A stretch of DNA of 64,000 nucleotides from NCBI GenBank assembly GCA_031769625.1, contig JAUIMM010000188.1, positions 12,779,501 through 12,843,500 of the forward strand. The letters run 5' to 3'. Below are positions 20,735 through 32,399 of this stretch, piece after piece. Position numbers and translations under genes: made by a program. Origin of the DNA: Taudactylus pleione. Lineage: Eukaryota > Chordata > Amphibia > Anura > Myobatrachidae. Numbering within the stretch: the first letter of the stretch is position 1; each line of letters begins with the position of its first letter. The notes beneath the pieces were generated by a model, which was given only the letters and a program-made list of their open reading frames with translations, was not told where the DNA came from and did not search any database.

Positions 20735-21003
20735 ATGCGCTAATTAGTTTGGAAAATACAAGTCACAAGAGTAAGTACTAAAAATGCGCTAATTAGTTCG
20801 CAAATACAAGTCACAAGAGTAAGTACTAAAAATGCGCTAATTAGTTCGCAAATACAAGTCACAAGAGTAAGTACTAAAAATGCGCTAATTAGTTCGCAAA
20901 TACAAGTCACACGAGTAAGTTGTAAAAATGCGCTAATTAGTTCGCAAATACAAGTCACAAGAGTAAGTACTAAAAATGCGCTAATTAGTTCGCAAATACA
21001 AGT
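20735..21003 (+). repeat. 48-bp minisatellite between divergent genes
   Basis: Five to six units of 48 bp with core AATGCGCTAATTAGTTCGCA and CAAGTCACAAGAGTAAGTAC. It sits between the transposase start and Myb-like gene 2, where a shared promoter would be expected; a regulatory or protein-binding role is possible but only inferred. Confidence 0.85.
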
Positions 21004-21500
21004 TAAAAAATGGACTTACCAAGAGCAAATATATAAGAGGCCAAATCAAAAGGTCTTTTGGTTCGAAAATAATCAAAAACTAAAATAGAAGAAATTATGG
21101 ATCCCAAATTTAAAAAAAAGAAGAAACACAATGAAACAACAATTGATCCAAAGTTAGACTTCACAAAACTTACCAAATCAAGAAACGAGGTCCCAAAAAT
21201 ATAAACCAACAAAGAGAACGGAAAATAAAAACGCAAATCTAACCAACAAAAGAATCTCCAACCGCCAACTCCTTTATACGCAATCAATAAACTCCAGCCA
21301 AGGTAACCTCCAACAATCCAAAAACGCCACCTCGACTAGAGACACACCAAGCCATAAATAGTGTTTCGTTTCCCGCACAAATTAAGGAGGGATCATAGGG
21401 ACGCACAATCAATGATGCGGCCGCAAAATAAGGACGCATGTATAAATACGTCACGAAAACACATTAAAATTCTGGTGTATTTCTTGTTTGGACCTCAGAC

Positions 21501-22787
21501 ATGGCGACAGACCAGGGAAACAATGCCCAAGAGTCAGGCGGTAAGTCTTTCATGCATTTTGTATCAATGATTAATTTGAAACATAAGATTGGGCAAGTTG
21601 TGATTTTGTGAATTCTGAAAATTTACACAAATAGGTGACGAGGATGACATGGAAGAGGCTGCAGAGCCGAGTATTCCGGCCAAAGCGGCCAAAAAAAAAA
21701 GGCAGCCACATTTCACAAGAAAGGAGATGGAGGTTTTGATCCAGAAGTGTGTGGACATCCTGCCACAGGCAGACAGGAATATGAGTCTAAGCCAGAAGTG
21801 GAGAATGTGGGAAGAGGTAGCCGTTGCTGTCAATAGGGTGGGTGATTATGTCCGTCTAGCCCGGGATGTCAAACGGCGGTAAGTAAACCCTTGCCCCCCC
21901 TAAAAACAAACACCATTTTAAACCAAAGGATAATGGCTTCCATTTTTTCCCACAGATGGGGCGACCTCAAATATCGCCAAAAGCAAAAACTCGCGGACAG
22001 GGCTAGGCATGCAAGGGGGACAGGTGGGGGTCCCACCCCTGTGTCATTGGAGTTGACGGATTTAGAAGAGCTGGCACAGGGGTGTGTGCAGCCTGTGTAG
22101 GTGTTTGGCGTGTCCAACATGGATACGGACATGCCAGACTTTGCGGCTCCTCATGTTGTCCCAGGTAAATCTTTGGATGTCATCAACTCTGAAATGTTAT
22201 TGTGCCAATATGTAGATTCTAATGTGAGGCTTTTCTCTTTTTTCCTAACAGATACACAGGCGGATGAGTCTGCTCCAGAGGGGAGCCTTGGCCGCCGAAT
22301 TTCTGCTGGCTCTGCAGGGGAGGAACCAGTACATCCGGCTGAGGACCCTGCAGAAGCCAGTCCAGGGCAATCCCCCTCGCAGGCAGTGGCCCTCCTCACA
22401 GAACTCAATTTCAAATCGGATTCCCATACGGAGATTCTGCAGAGGATGGACGCCAGTCTGCTACGGGTGGCTGAGGCCCTGGAGCAAAATGCTGCGGCCA
22501 ACGTGACCATTGGTCAGGCCCTGACGGAAAATACCAGGGCCAACATCCGCATCGCCATTGCCCTGGAGCAGCTCGTTCGCCAGCACATGGATGAGCCGAC
22601 CTCCCTTCCTGCCGGAACATCAGGATCCTCCACCTCTGGCACAACATCAGCCAATCCTCCAAATGTGCCTAGCCCTGTGCCTAGTCCAGACGCCACAACA
22701 TCTGCCTCTGGACAGGCCAGCCCGATGACATCCCGGACCCGGTCTGGCACCCTCCCTCCCCCATCCAAACGGGTGAGAAAACGGTGA
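21501..22787 (+). pseudogene. Harbinger Myb-like protein 2 (four exons, one in-frame TAG)
   Basis: Exons 21501-21540, 21635-21878, 21956-22164 and 22252-22787 join in phase through GTAAGT, GTAAGT and GTAAAT donors and TAG, CACAG and AACAG acceptors. A basic AKAAKKKRQPHF leads into a Myb/trihelix-like domain (FTRKEMEVLIQKCVDILPQ, W residues in KWRMWEEVAVAV, then VKRRWGDLKYRQKQKL). A TAG at 22098-22100 ends the frame after QPV, yet the same frame continues for the rest of exon 3 and all of exon 4, which encodes a helical segment (EILQRMDASLLRVAEALEQ), a Ser/Pro/Thr-rich linker and a basic KRVRKR end. Either the gene has one nonsense mutation or the short form is real. AATAAA lies at 23000. Confidence 0.75.
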
Positions 22788-22999
22788 CAGCAATGGTGAC
22801 TTTTCCCACAATCCTTCTGTGCTTGGCTCATATTCCTTTCTGGTCAAAACTTCCCTCTCCTTTCTTGTGAAATGTTTTTATTTTTTTGTTGTATGTTTAT
22901 GTCAACAGTTATGTTGGGCCAATTTGTTTGATTTTGGAACATATCTTTGGGCAAAAAAGATGTCCCCAATATTTTTTAATTTTGTTTTTTTGTTTGAGC

Positions 23000-23005
23000 A
23001 ATAAA
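23000..23005 (+). terminator. Possible poly(A) signal of Myb-like gene 2
   Basis: AATAAA about 210 bp after the last stop codon, followed by an A run and T-rich sequence. Confidence 0.5.
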
Positions 23006-23824
23006 TTGAAAAAAAAAAACTGACATTGGATTGTGAAATTATTGTACAAATGGGTTACATTTAATCCTGGGCCAAAAGGCAAAAACTCGCCCAAAAAAAA
23101 AAAAAAAAAAAATGGGCTCTTTAAGGAACGTTTAAAAATTCATATAACGAGGCAAATTCAAGAGGCACAAATAAAATGGTGCGAAACTTAAAACATGATG
23201 ACATTATTGTTACAATAGGCCCTAACCACCAAATTGAGGGCAAAATAAACCACCACAAATGTACGCAAATTGATTGTGTCATCCTGACATTAGCAGCTCT
23301 GAGTTCCACCTGCGTACGGTTTTGTGCTATCCCAAAAAACTGATTTCAAAACACATACCAAGCCGGTTCTCAATCCAACACTAATTGCTTTTCTGCCCTC
23401 CCGCGATTAATCGCAACAACATCGTGGAGTCCCGGGACGGAGGAGAAGGCCATTGCCAATGTGGTCGAGTAATCCAGACCCTAAGCTGTGCGAGCATTTT
23501 GAAGTGAAAGAGGATCATCCAGTGACGTATGAGTCGGTCCGAACACATTTTACGCTCGCATCTGCTAATGTATGTACGCCCCAAAAACGCCTCGCCACGC
23601 CTGCGTTTTTCCATCTCCACCCCCGTCAACACCCTAAAACGCCCTGTTCTGTCAATCACATTTGACATGTCACTTCCTGTACGCTATTTTAGGAACGAGT
23701 CAAAAAAAACTCGCAATCTGCCGTACGCACATGCACAGTGTTACACCGACGCATGCGCGGTTAGTCAACATCGGAACGCAATGAGCGTACTGCTGTTAAC
23801 GAGCGGCTCTGAATGAGGGCCTAA

Positions 23825-26800
23825 GATTTTTCTTTATGATGTAATGATGTTTAGCAAAATGATATCAGATAATTGCCTGTCTATCTGTATTTTAGTAATT
23901 TGTTCATTTTGTTACTAGTGAAAAAATGTATCAAGGCTATTTTCATGAAAATGTTTGTGAAAATGGCACTTTACACAATGGTTTTTGTTTAGTTTATTTT
24001 TCATAATATATATTGAACTGTCAACACATTATTGCAAATTGTTTTTGCCAGTTGGCAAGTTAGATATAATTTTATTACAATACTTGAAAAATTGTTTTTG
24101 CCAATTCGTGAGTTAGATAGAATTTCATTACAATACTTGGGTTCTCATCTGTATAGTATTCTGAATGTCTGTGTTGCTCCTCCTCTCCAAGCACATGCAG
24201 GAAAATAGTAGTGACTGTATCTTAGTGGCACCAGAAGATTGAAAAGATTTTTTCCACTTGTCTAACATCTGATATTACAAAAATACCTACCTATACACCC
24301 ACCTGGTATCATTTTAGCTAAAGTTAACACTGTCACCACTACTGATATCAATACCCATTTTAACATGATCACTAGATAGCTATAATTTATTATTTGCCAT
24401 ATCCAGGTGCATCAATAAAATTAAGGACATTTTTTTTCTAAAACAAATGTATAACATTTTAATTTGACCCGTAAGTTATTCCATTTTTATGAGGTTTATT
24501 TACTATTGCCTCCAGTTGGTGCTGTAAAATAATTCTGTGCCTTGTCCATCATTTGTGTTTCAATATAATAGCTTAAAATAATTGTTTAAATACTTATGTT
24601 TATTAAATATTAATCACCTTTGCTATAGATGGTTTTCGTTTCTTATGCTGACAGATTTTTTTTAACTTTTTGACTTATTGCAGTAACATATAGTTTTCAA
24701 ATTTGAATTCACATGGATACCTTTGGCTTAAAAGCCTTTTATTATCGTCTCAATAAAAAGTTATCATTTTCACATTAAAAATGCGATTCATAAAATATAT
24801 CTGCCAACAACAGTTAAAAATATATAGATGTATAAAAAATTAACAAATAATTTTACAATGTTATTTACATTTAAAAGTCCTTATACTGTGCTTGACTTTA
24901 AAAGGTAACATCTATATAACATGCTTTAAACTACATCTGCCAAAGTTATTATTCTAAATTAACTAATCAAACATGTTTAACATCATTTCAGACAATTGTA
25001 TGAGAACAATTTAAGAAGTCAACTTTAGACAATTAGCAACATAAAAAGGAGACTGATCAAAACCAGCACCTTAAATAGGAAGAGTGATAGAATAACTATA
25101 TTTTATGAATAAAAATACACAACCCAATGTCCTGTTGGATGGTTAAATGTGTTGAATTAGGCTATATATAAATGATATATTTTGCAAAGTTGGAACCTAT
25201 AGTATTACATTTACCTCTGAAAATTAAAAAAAATATATTAGGTGTAGTCCCAATATTTGTGGAAAGGAACTAGCATAAAAAAGTATTATTTAGCATATTT
25301 TAAATGTATTTTTAGATTTTTTTACATTAAAACTCTGTATATGTAATTTGTTAATGTTTCTATTCCATTAAAATAGCTGAACAGGAAACTTAGTTTTAAT
25401 AAAAATACTGATTCTGCAGTTGACCATTTTTTCTATTGTTCATCCAGCATTTATTTACACAGAGAGACAATCAAAAAGAATTTATAAGAGATCAATGAGC
25501 AGCACCAGCCAGAACAGGAAGTGGCTATGCTCATATATGCAATATTGAGCTATCCCTGCTAATTGTTGGAGATCAACAGCTGAAATTTGCTGCAAATTAT
25601 CAGGGACTAACAGAAAATGGAAGCAACTTTAATCATTTAATGAGTGCTATTTAAATCTATATAACTAAAATTGCTACTGTATGTAACTGATAAGTGCACC
25701 ATGTTTACTGGTGTAAAATACTGAAGGTGTTTATAAGACACAGAAATGGTTGGTACAGTTATAAAAAAATACTATAATAACTTGAATCACAGCACAGCAA
25801 CAAAAAAAAATTATTGAAAAGATGCGATTATAAAATGAGCATGTTTCAGGAGTAATTGATAGAAAAAATATCTTACACTAATTTGGACCACATTTACTGC
25901 TGGAATTATATGAGTGAAAAAGAGGTATTTATAAAACTGGCAATTTTCAAACAGCTTGTATAGAGCATATTCCAATAAACTGAATCACACCCACTGCTAT
26001 ATTTACTTGAGTGGGGAAAGACCTTTTAGACACCTCAGTGGACTGAAAGAAAATTTTTGAGAAATAAGGAAAAAAGTCCACTTTCGGTAACATAAAATGC
26101 TTTGTAGGTGTCAAGATACAACAAAAAGACATACCTCTCATATGAAATTACAGAAAAATATGTTTGTAACTGTCCAAATGTTAATTTTACAAGGTTATTT
26201 GATGGTGGTTGATGGAAAGCCTCTTTTACAATTTGTTTATGATTGTTCTAGTACTACATGTACTTTTTCTTTGTAAATGTCACATATATTTTGAATCAGG
26301 GCTGGTTCACAAATGTTTTCAAATTTACCAAATATTTATGAATTTCAACTAAGGACCAATAACTTCACTTATCTCTAGCTACAATATAAACAGTATACTG
26401 TACTATATAATAATATAGTCTGCAGAAAATTACTTACTGTTTTCCAAAGTATGCAGCCTTTAAAAGTCTTCCAAACTCTGCTTGCAAAAAATGCTAATGA
26501 TCTGTGATGCTTCTCAAAATATTTTTTACGTTCTCTTTCAAGGTTTACCTGTGTGCTATCTGCAAGAGTTTGCACCACTGCGCTGACTGGAAGAGTTATC
26601 ATTATGATGTTATACTGTATCCAAGGATTCTCAAAACAATGCTCTGGCAATGTTGGCTTTTAGAGTCTCCACAATGGCCCAACACTAAAGTATGTCTATC
26701 TATATAATATTTCTCTTGGGGAATAAAAAAACATAATCTAGGCATAGCTCACCTGTAACAAACAATGTGCACAGCCACCAGTGATGGGCTGTCCCCCAAG

Positions 26801-26988
26801 ACAGTGCCTACTGTTGTGGTGTATCTCTTGCTGTGGATGGATGAGAGCTGGTTGAGTGGGAGCTTTGAAAGACAAGAACTGACAGAGGATGTCTGGCTGC
26901 TATGGAAACAGGTAGCTGCAAAGACTGGAGCTATCAGGGGATAAACAACACAAACAAAGAAGTAAAGAGAAAGGGAGATATAGATCGA
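23825..26988. other. AT-rich, apparently single-copy stretch
   Basis: About 3.2 kb without recognisable transposon ends or genes, unlike the rest of the window. A minus-strand open frame at 26650-26375 ends at a donor-like ACA|GTAAGT (near 26432), but there is no convincing acceptor and I recognise no protein. Confidence 0.5.
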
Positions 26989-27246
26989 GAGAATAATAAT
27001 AATAATAATACAAAAGACAGAAAAAAGGATCTTAGTCTATACCAAAAAATAAAAACAAATAAACCCAGGTAACAGCATTTAGTAGGCTAACTACTTCTTA
27101 ATCTTTCCCTAAGCTATATTAATAATAATAATAAAACAGACAATAAAAAGGATCTAAGTCTACACCAAAACAATAAAATAAAAACAAATAAACCCAGGTA
27201 GCAACATTTAGTAGGCTAACTACTTCTTAATCTTTCTTCAATCTAT

Positions 27247-27287
<41 letters not shown>

Positions 27288-27410
27288 AAAAGACAATAAA
27301 AAGGATCTAAGTCTACACCAAAAAAAATAAAATAAAAACAAATAAACCTAGGTAACAACACTTAGTAGGCTAACTAATTCTTAATCTTTCTCTAAACTAT
27401 ATTAAAATAA
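26989..27410 (+). repeat. Three-copy tandem repeat with expanding AAT tracts
   Basis: Three diverged copies of a 120-150 bp unit: an (AAT)n tract, then CAAAAGACAATAAAAAGGAT, CTAAGTCTACACC, AAACAAATAAACCCAGGTA and CATTTAGTAGGCTAACTA. GATCT(T/A)AGTCT occurs at 27028, 27151 and 27304. The AAT tract varies greatly in length and is longest near 27250-27285. Confidence 0.85.
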
Positions 27411-29083
27411 ATATACAACTAATTCTAAATTATTCTGTTAGTAAAGAACAAATGTCTAAAATTATGGACATTTTTATGTGATGGAACTTTTCAACTATAA
27501 GTTGTGCCAAGTTGCACAATTCAGTGTTGGCATAGTGCAGTTATATTGAAGCATAACATTTTCTTTTCCTGAAGTTTGTTTTTAAATGACATTTTTTAGT
27601 GTTTCATGTCTTTTCTACTGCATAAGAATTACTTTAACAAAATTAAAAAGAAAACTTAAAATGTACTTATAAAGGAGCCTCTATTTTTTTTAAAGAATTT
27701 ATTGCTTAAGTAAAAGAAATCTGGCAAACATCACTGAGTGTATTAAAACTTGGCAGAATCCTAACATTAAATGGGGACATCAAAAGAAACATGTTTTTGG
27801 TGTTTTTCCCATGTGTCCCCCATCATAACAAAAATATTTTATGTATAAAGAAGTAAACCATATGCAGCTGGACTAGAGACAAACAATGACTTACATTATC
27901 TACGTTGAAGCATAGAGCAGAAATCAGTTAAATTGTTTTTGTCATTTTGTTAAATAGCTAAGTAGAAAGAAAATCTAGGCATTGCTTTCTGGAGCAATGG
28001 AATTAAAAAAAAAAAACAGGTAGGTGTTGCCACATGGAGTCAATGATCACACAAAATAGCACAGTTTTTCCATCCCATAAAAATTATTAGAAATTTTTCA
28101 GACAAGTTAAGTCTTTGTGCTTGAAACGTTTTGTTTACAACATTAATTTTACTTACATAAGTAAAAAGTTAAGTATTTGCTTAATGGAAGTTAGTCTGAA
28201 CTTTGTTTTTATTAACTAGATTTATTTGAGTCATGCACAACAGTGTTACAACAAGTGTACTCCTGTGCTTTAGTTTTGTATTTTGTTTTTCTTTAAAGTT
28301 TTATTAAGTTGGATTTGCGAGGATATATTTCAGTTTCCATTAGCACAGCAATATGTTGAGTTTTGCTACATAGAATAACCTAAAAACTGTGTAGAAATTG
28401 AACAATAAAAGTAGGCTAAAATCTCACAGACCTCCACTGACCCAGATGATAGTGACATTTTGTTTGCTTTCAATGAGACATGGAAATAAAAGAATTCAAA
28501 GAATATAACAAATGTGTTTTCACACAATGGGGTAAATGTACTAATGGTCTATTTATATTGTATTAAACACAATCGAAATTGATCAACATCAAAAGGCAAA
28601 ATGCATATATTTATCATCTGTAGGGTTTCAACTTCCATTGAAAAATATGTGGATTTTGCGTTCAGAAAGCCCATTGATGTTGTTCGATTTAGTTTTATTT
28701 TAAAACAATCTAAATTTACTAAGTTTCAATAAAATAAAATACTTAAATAAATAAAAGTTTTTTTTAATATTATTTTCATAGTTTAGTTTTTTCTATTTAA
28801 TTTATTAGATGTATACTTGTAAGGGGTCTTGATCATGCGATATTTGGACTTTTCAAGCAAGTGTGAAATTAGATCAAACCAGCCAATTTCAAATAAACTT
28901 GAACATTTGACTGAAACAATTTAAAAAATATCTAAATTAATTTTTGATTTTATCAACAAGTTGTATATTTTTATAATTGCAGGATGTTAACCCAAATTGA
29001 AGTTCAAGCTCACAGTTTCAAGTGTATGTTAACAGCACAGTTTAAATTAATTAAGAAAAGTTGTCTTTTATTGCCTGTTTGAG
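27411..29083. other. AT-rich, no recognisable feature
   Basis: Unique-looking AT-rich sequence. GGGGTAAATGTACTAATGG near 28531 resembles one end of the palindromic MITEs, but no partner end was found. Confidence 0.5.
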
Positions 29084-29087
29084 ACTA

Positions 29088-29310
29088 AGGGGGCCAATTT
29101 ATTAAGTAATATTTGTGGCATATTCTTTGAAAACAGTTCAGGGGATACCCACAAATACTGTATTATAAAACTATTGATATCTGCTGCAGTCCTTCCATCT
29201 CCAACAGCAGCCATAGCCCCCATGGCTTTCCATGGGGGCTGCAAAGCTGTCAGGTTTACCAAGTTCACTTGGATCCAATAGTATAACATAGTATAACTCC
29301 ATCTCCAGCT
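29088..29310 (+). mobile_element. Partial MITE (GGGCCAATTTATTAAGTAATATTTG family)
   Basis: GGGGGCCAATTTATTAAGTA starts a block order (AATATTTGTGG, ATACCCACAAATACT, ATATCTGCTGCAG, CCATGGGGGCTGC) that occurs inverted at 43275-43490 and partly at 4800-5270. CCCCCATGG/CCATGGGGG forms an internal hairpin near 29215-29240. Confidence 0.5.
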
Positions 29311-29730
29311 GGCATTATCCTATAGTAGCCTATTGGCTACTATTTTGGAAAAATACAGTGGCAGAGTTCCTCCAGAACCCTCCTAAACAATGACTGTCGC
29401 ACATGTGTGGTCAGCAGACTGTTCATGCATAGAACAGCCCTGGCTCAGAATATAAAAGGGAACTGATTGCTTTGCAAAAGTGGTTGAACCTAGAAAATAA
29501 CATTTCCAGAAAAACTACAATATTGTACAATGTCCATTTCTTCACTGTATTTCAGTGAGAAAAATTACTTTCTTCTGCAAAAAAAGCAATGACTTCCTTT
29601 TATGTGCAAGGTAAATCCCAAATCTTCATCATGATGGTAACACTGTTGTCAGCTAACCAGTCAGATAGTCATGATGAAGAAGAGACAGTTGACAGTTGGC
29701 TGGTGGTTCAATGGTGTAGTCCCTGTAATA

Positions 29731-30042
29731 CAGGGGTGGGAAACATTTTTTTAGCCGAGGGCCATTTTGATATATATAACATTATTTGCGAGCCCGTTGT
29801 GACGTTACGGGGCTGGGGCCACAATTGCCGGTGATTACAGCAATCACCTGAGGATGCTCCAGGGAGCTGTAAGGGCAGCAGTGTGACCATCTGAAGCATC
29901 CAAAGGATGCTACAGGTGGCACTGCTGCATAGATTCTGGCTGCAGGGTGCCATTCTAGGCTAGCAGCAAAAAGCTCAGAGGGCCAGACCAAATGATTCTG
30001 ATGGTCTAATACGGTCCCTGGGCCTGAGATTCCCCATCCCTG
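29731..30042 (+). mobile_element. Non-autonomous hAT MITE
   Basis: CAGGGGTGGGAAAC at the left; the complement of the right end reads CAGGGATGGGGAATC. Flanks CTGTAATA (29723-29730) and CTATAATA (30043-30050) match 7/8. The interior (GAGGGCCATTTTGATA, AGAGGGCCAGACCAAATGAT) is shared with the copy at 45009-45356. These ends are typical of hAT MITEs and differ from those of hAT elements 1-3. Confidence 0.85.
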
Positions 30043-30050
30043 CTATAATA

Positions 30051-30494
30051 CATAAATACCACCCTTTGGCTGTTGGTCTATTTCTACAGAAATCTGGTTA
30101 GGGGGTGTCAGCACTCGAATTTGTAACTTGTGTAAAGGGTAGGAGAGATTAAGTGGTGGAAGTGATTATGCCTTTGCAGTCTCTTCCAAGTCACTTGTGT
30201 AGAGACTGAATACTTGCCTACCTTTCTGATATATTAAGGAGAGTCCCCACAGACCCTTGGAGGTGTAGGACACAATGGGGGGCATGATGACGTGATTCTC
30301 AGAGAATCTCATAATTTGGCCCCACCCCCTATTCATGGATCCATGAATCATGGTGTTATGATGTGAGGAGGTGTGACCTGATGTTGTGAAGCTACCAGCC
30401 TCGCCCACCACAGTCGTCAGCAGCATCTGTTCTCCCAGCACTCTACCTAAGGGTAAAAAAAATGTACATGATAAATGGAATGTATCTGCAGACA
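30051..30494. other. No recognisable feature
   Basis: Mixed-composition sequence. CACCAAGTCAC- and CTCCCACCA-like blocks may be old repeat debris, but no ends were found. Confidence 0.4.
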
Positions 30495-30502
30495 CTGTAA
30501 AT

Positions 30503-30889
30503 CAGGCATATATATTCAACTGGCAGCCCATGGGCCAACAGGAGCCTGCAAACTGAGTCATACTGTCCTGCATACTGCTGCTGCTATTTTAGCCTTGTAG
30601 TTGTTGGACTTTTTTCTCCCAGTTGTATCTTGCACATACGCGTGCTGTGGATAACACATACTATCATGTCATAACGTCTTGTCCAGTGCAGCCAATGTGA
30701 AGAGAGGGGGAGCTACCTGGATGGCAAAGCAAAGAGCAGAAGGGAGCCTGCCAAGCTTCAGTTTGAGTAGAGTGGGCTTATGTAGAGGTAAGGCTAGTGT
30801 GTCTATCTGGTCTAAGGTGCTGTTCTGTAAATAGGTGGCTCCCTAACCTTTCAGAGTGGCCCACTCAAAATAAAAATTGAATACCCCTG
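30503..30889. mobile_element. Degenerate non-autonomous hAT MITE
   Basis: Left end CAGGCATATATATTCAAC; the complement of the right end reads CAGGGGTATTCAATTT. GGCAGCCCATGGGCC (left) and GAGTGGCCCACTC (right) are subterminal. Flanks CTGTAAAT (30495-30502) and CTCTAAAC (30890-30897) match 6/8, consistent with an old hAT insertion. Confidence 0.6.
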
Positions 30890-31054
30890 CTCTAAACTTC
30901 TCTAACTATATTGAGTCTATACTCATACAAATATCAAATACAAAGAAAATGTGTTATTGTAGGTGTCATATGATACTAAAAATGCAGTCATGATCATTAT
31001 ACTGGAGGGCTCCTTTGAATGCATTATAGTTTTGTAGATTGTTGACATGACTAC

Positions 31055-31230
31055 GGGGGAAATGTACTAAGTTCTGGAAAGTGATAAATTGGAGAGTGAT
31101 AAACTACCAGCCACTCTAGCTCCTAACTGTCATGTTACAGGCTGTTTGAAAAATGACAGTTAGGAGCTGATTGGTTGGTAGTTTATCACTCTCCAAATTA
31201 TCACTTTCCAGAGCTTAGTACATCTGCCCC
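31055..31230. mobile_element. Palindromic MITE
   Basis: The arms pair over most of the length: GTACTAAGTTCTGGAAAGTG near 31066 with CACTTTCCAGAGCTTAGTAC near 31203, and AGCTCCTAACTGTCAT near 31119 with ATGACAGTTAGGAGCT near 31154. The ends GGGG(G)AAATGTACTAAG resemble those of 53813-53983. Confidence 0.8.
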
Positions 31231-31597
31231 TCAAAGAGGTAATTGTTGAGCAGACTACTCACATTTTGTTTCTGTGATTAGAATTGAGAGGCACAATAAC
31301 TCTTTTCTACTGCTGAAAAGTCTCTTGTGCAATGATAAATGTAGGAATAATCATACAAAAAAGTATATTATTTATATTAGAACTCCATGCCTTTGATAAT
31401 GATATGCGTGTGACAAATATACTGAGATATTAATTATTTTATCTCATCCATTGCTGACATGGTGCTTTCCCTCAAAATGATGAGCTTTAGGATCTGTAGG
31501 CAATGACAGCTTGAGCATTTCTTCATTTCTCTAAGCTTGATAAAACAAATTAAGTGGAGAAAAGAGAACCATCGCAGTGTCAAAGGAATATGATGGC

Positions 31598-31645
31598 CGT
31601 GTGTGTGTGCATGTGTGCGTATGCATGTGTGTGTGTGTGTGGTCC
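31598..31645 (+). repeat. TG microsatellite
   Basis: Interrupted (GT)n with GTGTGTGTGTGTGTGG at its right end. Confidence 0.85.
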
Positions 31646-31811
31646 TCTGCTCTTCAGTATGCTGCTCACGGATTGAACATAGAAGTGAAATATAATATTT
31701 GGCTGAAATCATTAATTCTGTACATGAAGACATTGAAAAATGTTGCATTAATGTTTACATTTTATCTGCTTGAACATGTCCTGTTTTGTATATTCATGCA
31801 GTATCCATTTA

Positions 31812-32375
31812 TAGCTTAGACCCATACCCATGCCACATCATGCTATCTCCATGCCACATCATCCATACCCATGCTACATCATGCCATACTCATGCCACAT
31901 CATCCATATCCATGCCACATCATGCCATACCCATTCCACATAATTTAATACCCATGCCACATCATGTCAAACCCATGTTACATCATGCCACTTCATGCTA
32001 TATTCATTCCACATTATGCCATATCCATGCCACATCATGCCAAACCAATTCCACATCATCGATACTCATGTCATATCATACCATACCCATGCCACATCAC
32101 ATCATAAGCATGCCACATCATGTCATACCCATGACTTATTATCCATGTCTATGCCACATTATCCATACCCATGACACATCAAGCCATACCCATGACTCAT
32201 CATCCATACCCATGCCACATAATGCTGTACCCATGCCACACAATGCCATACCCATGCCACATCATGCCATAAGCATGCCACATCATCCATACCCATGACT
32301 CATCATCCATACCTATGCCACATCATCCATACCCATGACACATCATGCCATAACCATATCTCATTAGTCCATACC
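31812..32375 (+). repeat. ~21-bp minisatellite (CCCATGCCACATCATGCCATA)
   Basis: About 25 degenerate tandem units of about 21 bp built from CATACCCATGCCACATCAT. The longest open frame across it (rich in Met-Pro-His-His) simply reflects the repeat. Confidence 0.9.
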
Positions 32376-32399
32376 CAGCTCCCTCACTAAGCAAATGCT

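Larger units (their letters stand above)
16303..23821. mobile_element. Autonomous three-gene PIF/Harbinger transposon, TSD TAA
   Basis: TAA at 16300-16302 and 23822-23824 flanks a 7,519-bp element. The left end GGGCCTGATTCAGACCCACT and the complement of the right end GGCCCTCATTCAGAGCCGCT form the terminal inverted repeat (12 of the first 14 positions identical). Inside are a Myb/SANT-like gene (+, 16946-18425), the DDE transposase (minus, 20370-19249) and a second Myb-like gene (+, 21501-22787). Known Harbingers usually carry one transposase and one Myb-like partner, so two Myb genes is an unusual layout. Transposase and first Myb gene read intact after splicing, and the ends match many MITEs in this window. 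Confidence 0.92.

Noticed and set aside
20740..20958. Minus-strand frame with repeated TCICELISAFLV
   Set aside because: Product of the 48-bp minisatellite, without start context or homology.
22151..22831. Minus-strand frames opposite Myb-like gene 2
   Set aside because: Shadows of the plus-strand exon; no domain content.
26375..26650. Minus-strand frame with a donor-like end, considered as a host exon
   Set aside because: No convincing acceptor, no recognisable protein, and AT-rich surroundings; kept only as a note.
31786..32298. 170-codon frame rich in Met-Pro-His-His
   Set aside because: Reads through the ~21-bp minisatellite. Periodicity alone keeps it open.
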